Origin: an uncultured Alphaproteobacteria bacterium
GTDB lineage: Bacteria; Pseudomonadota; Alphaproteobacteria; Methylaequorales; Methylaequoraceae
Direction of reading: 5' to 3'
Length of the DNA stretch: 64,000 bases
Assembly (NCBI GenBank): GCA_902563505.1
Contig: CACEXK010000004.1
Span: 1 to 64,000 of the forward strand
The notes under the pieces are model-generated. The model was not told the origin of the DNA and searched no databases. It saw only the letters and a list, made by a program, of their open reading frames with translations. Of the stretch, positions 60,836-64,000 are shown piece after piece; the first letter of the stretch is position 1, and every line of letters starts with the position of its first letter. Position numbers and translations under genes: made by a program.

Positions 60836-61495
60836 TTAAAGTTTGAATCTTTTTTTCTTTGATTTACTGATATCTAGATTTTCTTTTTTAAAATAATTAC
60901 TTATTTCATTGGTTGTATGACCTGTTTTCCATTTTTCCATAAATTCTTTTAAGTTTTTTTCGTCGAAATCAATTTTTTTTGATCTTTTATTTTTATTCAC
61001 AAGTTGTGCTGTGGGTAATTTCTTTTTTAAAATCTGTTTAATGTCCTCTATTTCCTGAAGAGTATTCTCCCTTATGTAGTTTTCAATTATGAATTGAAGT
61101 CGTTTGGTTTCGTTCTCGAGTCGGAGATTTTCCTCCTTCAAATTATCTAAATGCCCCTGAATTTTTTGTTTATCAACCTCTTTAATTATTTTAATATCCA
61201 AATTAAACTTTTGGAAACAAATGTTCAGGTTTTCTAGGATTAATTCTTTTAAAATTAAAATATCAAGTTCTGAGTACTTGTAGTGACTTTTGTCACTGAG
61301 CTTTGCAATACTGTTAAATGCAGCAAAAACTCTGTTAAGTCTTTTCTTTGATAGTACTGCAAAGTTGCAAACTTTAAAAGTTATCCTATCTTCTTTAGAC
61401 CATTCCCTTCTGGGCTTATACCTAAATTTGGACAACATTTCTTGTGCTTTTCCGAATGAAACTGTATTTTGAATGGGTTTTTCTTTTTTTGCCAT
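60836..61495 (-). CDS. Hypothetical protein with predicted coiled coil (start MAKKEKP at 61495; ORF track extends to 61591)
   Basis: 219 aa; central LKEENLRLENETKRLQFIIENYI heptad-like stretch; no recognised family. Confidence 0.7.
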   Translation of the reverse strand: MAKKEKPIQNTVSFGKAQEMLSKFRYKPRREWSKEDRITFKVCNFAVLSKKRLNRVFAAFNSIAKLSDKSHYKYSELDILILKELILENLNICFQKFNLDIKIIKEVDKQKIQGHLDNLKEENLRLENETKRLQFIIENYIRENTLQEIEDIKQILKKKLPTAQLVNKNKRSKKIDFDEKNLKEFMEKWKTGHTTNEISNYFKKENLDISKSKKKRFKL

Positions 61496-61546
61496 ATATG
61501 ATATAATTCCAACATGCGAGATTTGTTCTTTTAAAAAAAAATAATC

Positions 61547-61572
61547 GTATAGTATAGCGATATATACTATAC
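61547..61572. repeat. Perfect inverted repeat, 10-bp arms with 6-bp spacer
   Basis: GTATAGTATA-gcgata-TATACTATAC in the divergent intergenic region. Confidence 0.8.
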
Positions 61573-61613
61573 TAATATATTTTAAATACAATTTTATTTT
61601 GCAAACATTTATA

Positions 61614-61988
61614 ATGTATTTATTAGCTGCTCAAATTACATTAATCCTCCATTTTATGTTCATACTCTTTGTGTGCTTCGGGGCATTGTTTGTAATTCTT
61701 AGAGCAAAAATATTTTTTCTTCATTTTCCATCTTTAGTGTGGGCTGTTTACCTAGAGCTTTCCAGTTCAATTTGTCCTCTTACATATTTAGAAAATAATT
61801 TGCTTGAAATGGCTGGTTTGCAGAGCTATCCAGAAGGTTTCATAGAAAAATATATTTTCAAAACAATTTATCCATTAGGTTTAACGGATGAAATTCAGAT
61901 GTATATTGCTTTGTTTTTAATTTTAATTAATTGTTTATTTTATTTTTTGGTATTAAAAAAACTCAAAAAAAGACGAAATAATTTGTAA
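61614..61988 (+). CDS. DUF2784-like membrane protein
   Basis: Multi-TM; HFMFILFVCFGALFVIL, ELSSSICPLTYLENNL, GFIEKYIFKTIYP. Confidence 0.75.
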   Translation: MYLLAAQITLILHFMFILFVCFGALFVILRAKIFFLHFPSLVWAVYLELSSSICPLTYLENNLLEMAGLQSYPEGFIEKYIFKTIYPLGLTDEIQMYIALFLILINCLFYFLVLKKLKKRRNNL

Positions 61989-62007
61989 TTCTAAACCTTA
62001 TCAGTTT

Positions 62008-62379
62008 TTATTTCTCGTCGGGCATACTTGTTAAATCAGTTTGGAGTATGTGGTCAAGATTAGTTAGACGACAATATGTTGACCGCAAAATGGCTTTTAT
62101 TAAAATTGGAGAGTTTTCGTATTCTCCAAGTAGGCGTTCTTTTGGTATCTTCACTGCCTCTGAATCTTTTGTGGCTTTGGCGGTCACGGTTCTTCTTGTC
62201 CCAAGCAATATTGATTGTTCGCCAAACACTTCATTTTCATTTATAAAGCCGACCTTTATGTTTTTGTCAGATATTATTTGTATTTCACCTTTTTTCAGCA
62301 AATAAGCAAAATCAGACTCATCATTAAAATTGTATATGGTTTCGCCAGCTTTCCAGTAAACAAGATCTTCGTTCATCAT
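62008..62379 (-). CDS. Stand-alone cyclic-nucleotide-binding domain protein
   Basis: FAYLLKKGEIQIIS, FINENEVFGEQSILLGTRRTVTAKATKDSEAVKIPKERL. Confidence 0.82.
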   Translation of the reverse strand: MMNEDLVYWKAGETIYNFNDESDFAYLLKKGEIQIISDKNIKVGFINENEVFGEQSILLGTRRTVTAKATKDSEAVKIPKERLLGEYENSPILIKAILRSTYCRLTNLDHILQTDLTSMPDEK

Positions 62380-62436
62380 CCCTCCTAAGGGATTAATAAT
62401 ATCTCTTTTCTTAACTTTTTAAAGATTTTAATATTA

Positions 62437-62511
62437 TGGAGCGGGAAACGAGATTCGAACTCGCGACCCTCACGTTGGCAACGTGATGCTCTACCACTGA
62501 GCTATTCCCGC
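62437..62511 (-). tRNA. tRNA-Gly (anticodon GCC), CCA encoded
   Basis: Minus strand GCGGGAATAGCTCAGTGGTAGAGCATCACGTTGCCAACGTGAGGGTCGCGAGTTCGAATCTCGTTTCCCGCTCCA folds as a cloverleaf; loop TTGCCAA. Confidence 0.97.
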
Positions 62512-62642
62512 CTATTCGAGCAATTTAAATATACTTAAAAAAAAATTAAATTCAACTTCATTGAATACATAAAGTTAACACGATTTTTTTTTTAAGAATA
62601 TTTGTTAATTATTGTATAATGAAACCATATATATATTAAATA

Positions 62643-63317
62643 ATGTACAGTTTTGAAAAATATTTAAAAGATCTTCCAGATGTGGTCCCTCTGTTTCCAC
62701 TAAACAAAGTTTTGCTTCTTCCTAGGGCAAAACTGCCGTTAAACTTGTTTGAGACAAGATACTTGCATATGTTCGATTATTCTATGGCTAATGGAAGATG
62801 TATTGGTATGGTTCAACCTAAGCAAATATCAGGTAGTAACTACAATAAAAAAAATCCTGAAATTTACCAGATTGGTTGTGCGGGATATGTAACTGCTTTT
62901 TCACAAACTCATGACAATCGATATGAAATTATCCTAAAAGGTCTATGCAGATTTAATATCAAATCGGAGCTAAGACTGCAAAATGGATTTAGAAGAGCTA
63001 AAGTTGAATGGAAAAAATTTAAAAATGATTTTAAAACGGACTCACTCTCTGACAAAAAGAAAAGAAAAGATTTTCTTGTTATTCTTAAACCTTTTTTAAA
63101 AAAAATGTCGATAACCGCAGATTGGCAAGCCGTAGAGGTTTCGAGTGATGAAGATTTAGTAAATTCAATTGCCATGGGCTGTCCCTTCGATCAGAATGAG
63201 AAACAAGCTCTACTTCAAGCAAAATGTTTAGATGATAGGTTAGATGTACTAATATCTTTGATAAATATGAATTTAAATTATAATAAAATGACCTCGACAG
63301 GTTCGACTCCTTCCTGA
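62643..63317 (+). CDS. LON peptidase substrate-binding (Lon N-terminal-like) domain protein
   Basis: VVPLFPLNKVLLLPRAKLPLNLFETRYLHMFDYSM, GMVQP, GCAGYVTAFSQTHDNRYEIILKGLCRFNI. Confidence 0.92.
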   Translation: MYSFEKYLKDLPDVVPLFPLNKVLLLPRAKLPLNLFETRYLHMFDYSMANGRCIGMVQPKQISGSNYNKKNPEIYQIGCAGYVTAFSQTHDNRYEIILKGLCRFNIKSELRLQNGFRRAKVEWKKFKNDFKTDSLSDKKKRKDFLVILKPFLKKMSITADWQAVEVSSDEDLVNSIAMGCPFDQNEKQALLQAKCLDDRLDVLISLINMNLNYNKMTSTGSTPS

Positions 63318-63322
63318 TTTAA

Positions 63323-63493
63323 ATGGAAAAATTTGATAAAAATCTTCTCAAAATGATAGTTTGTCCTGAAACTGGAAGAGATTTAATTTTTGATGAAAAA
63401 AAAAATATTTTAAGAACAGTTGATGGAAAAAATATTTATAAGGTAAAAAATGGTATTCCAATTCTTATTGTTAAGAACTCATTTGAAAAATGA
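63323..63493 (+). CDS. Trm112 family small protein (absent from ORF track because it is 56 aa)
   Basis: Reading from 63323: MEKFDKNLLKMIVCPETGRDLIFDEKKNILRTVDGKNIYKVKNGIPILIVKNSFEK*, with CPxT...YxxxNGIPILI; ATGA overlap with the next CDS. Confidence 0.85.
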   Translation: MEKFDKNLLKMIVCPETGRDLIFDEKKNILRTVDGKNIYKVKNGIPILIVKNSFEK

Positions 63494-63792
63494 CTCCAAA
63501 ATCAATAAAAATTTCTTCGGACAAAAGATATTTGCAAATAAATTATGATGAAAAAAAAACATTAGTTTTGCCTTCTTTTTTCCTTAGAGCTTTTAGCCCA
63601 TCTGCCGAGAACAAAAAAAATTTAGCTAGTCCCAAATTAAGCCTTAATAAAAAAATCTTGATCAAAAAAATTGAAAAGGTTGGGAATTATGCTTTAAGGA
63701 TTATTTTTAGTGATAACCATGATACCGGAATATATAGCTGGGAGTTTTTACACGAAATTGGAATTAAATTTCAAAATTCCTTAAACCCATAG
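63490..63792 (+). CDS. DUF971 (gamma-butyrobetaine hydroxylase-like N-terminal) domain protein
   Basis: PKSIKISSDKRYLQINYDEKKTLVLPSFFLRAFSPSAENK, LRIIFSDNHDTGIYSWEFLHEIG. Confidence 0.85.
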   Translation: MTPKSIKISSDKRYLQINYDEKKTLVLPSFFLRAFSPSAENKKNLASPKLSLNKKILIKKIEKVGNYALRIIFSDNHDTGIYSWEFLHEIGIKFQNSLNP

Positions 63793-64000
63793 CGAAAATC
63801 ATACTTTGTTTCTTTAGAAAATTTGATTTATTAAAGATTCTAAGGCCTAGTTTTCTGGCATTTTTTAAAAAATAATTTTGATTTGAGAAAATTGCATTAA
63901 GTTGATGCGTTGCTTGAAAAAGAAGCCTTTTATCTATATGTCTTTTTCTTGAATATTTTCGTAAAACAATTTCACTTCCTATATCCATGCCTAGATTATA
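63764..64000 (-). CDS. UbiH/UbiF-family FAD-dependent hydroxylase, C-terminal part (truncated by window)
   Basis: YNLGMDIGSEIVLRKYSRKRHIDKRLLFQATHQLNAIFSNQNYFLKNARKLGLRIFNK resembles the UbiH-family C-terminus; frame open to window edge. Confidence 0.7.
   Translation of the reverse strand, partial: YNLGMDIGSEIVLRKYSRKRHIDKRLLFQATHQLNAIFSNQNYFLKNARKLGLRIFNKSNFLKKQSMIFAMGLRNFEI

Noticed and set aside
1-64000. CRISPR arrays, transposons, prophage, toxin-antitoxin or defence systems
   Set aside because: No regularly spaced repeats, transposase or integrase ORFs, or recognisable defence genes seen; the window is essentially core chromosome.

Overview
A 64 kb, AT-rich, very densely packed segment of what looks like a streamlined alphaproteobacterial chromosome. 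The taxon is inferred from gene content and order; no database was searched. Most genes are core housekeeping genes. In order they are: tsaB; a small cell-wall cluster (VanX-like dipeptidase, polysaccharide deacetylase, Bax-like glucosaminidase); trpS-murJ-glnD-mutS; a phosphate block (phoR, porin, Fae homologue, pstSCAB-phoU-phoB); dapB-dnaJ-dnaK, alkB, grpE-hrcA, rph-rdgB; leuS-lptE-holA; coaE-aroE-maf, putative oriC, hemE-hemH-hemJ-rho; hisEFAH-DUF2628-hisB; hslVU; smr-mltA-tim44-secB; one tRNA-Gly(GCC); and a truncated UbiH-like gene. I see no CRISPR array, prophage or intact mobile element. The observations most worth following up are: (1) a formaldehyde-activating-enzyme (Fae) homologue inside the phosphate locus, divergent from pstS, which appears to lack the catalytic His of canonical Fae, with an intervening three-half-site Pho box; (2) Pho boxes with exact 11-bp periodicity upstream of both the porin and pstS; (3) a candidate chromosomal origin between maf and hemE with three near-consensus DnaA boxes; (4) gene order suggesting an inversion spanning that origin; (5) a thiamine-phosphate-synthase-like gene split by a one-base frame change at an A9 tract; (6) several divergent gene pairs whose start codons are almost back to back; (7) a perfect 10-bp-arm inverted repeat upstream of an unidentified coiled-coil gene; (8) a GT2-GT9 fusion.
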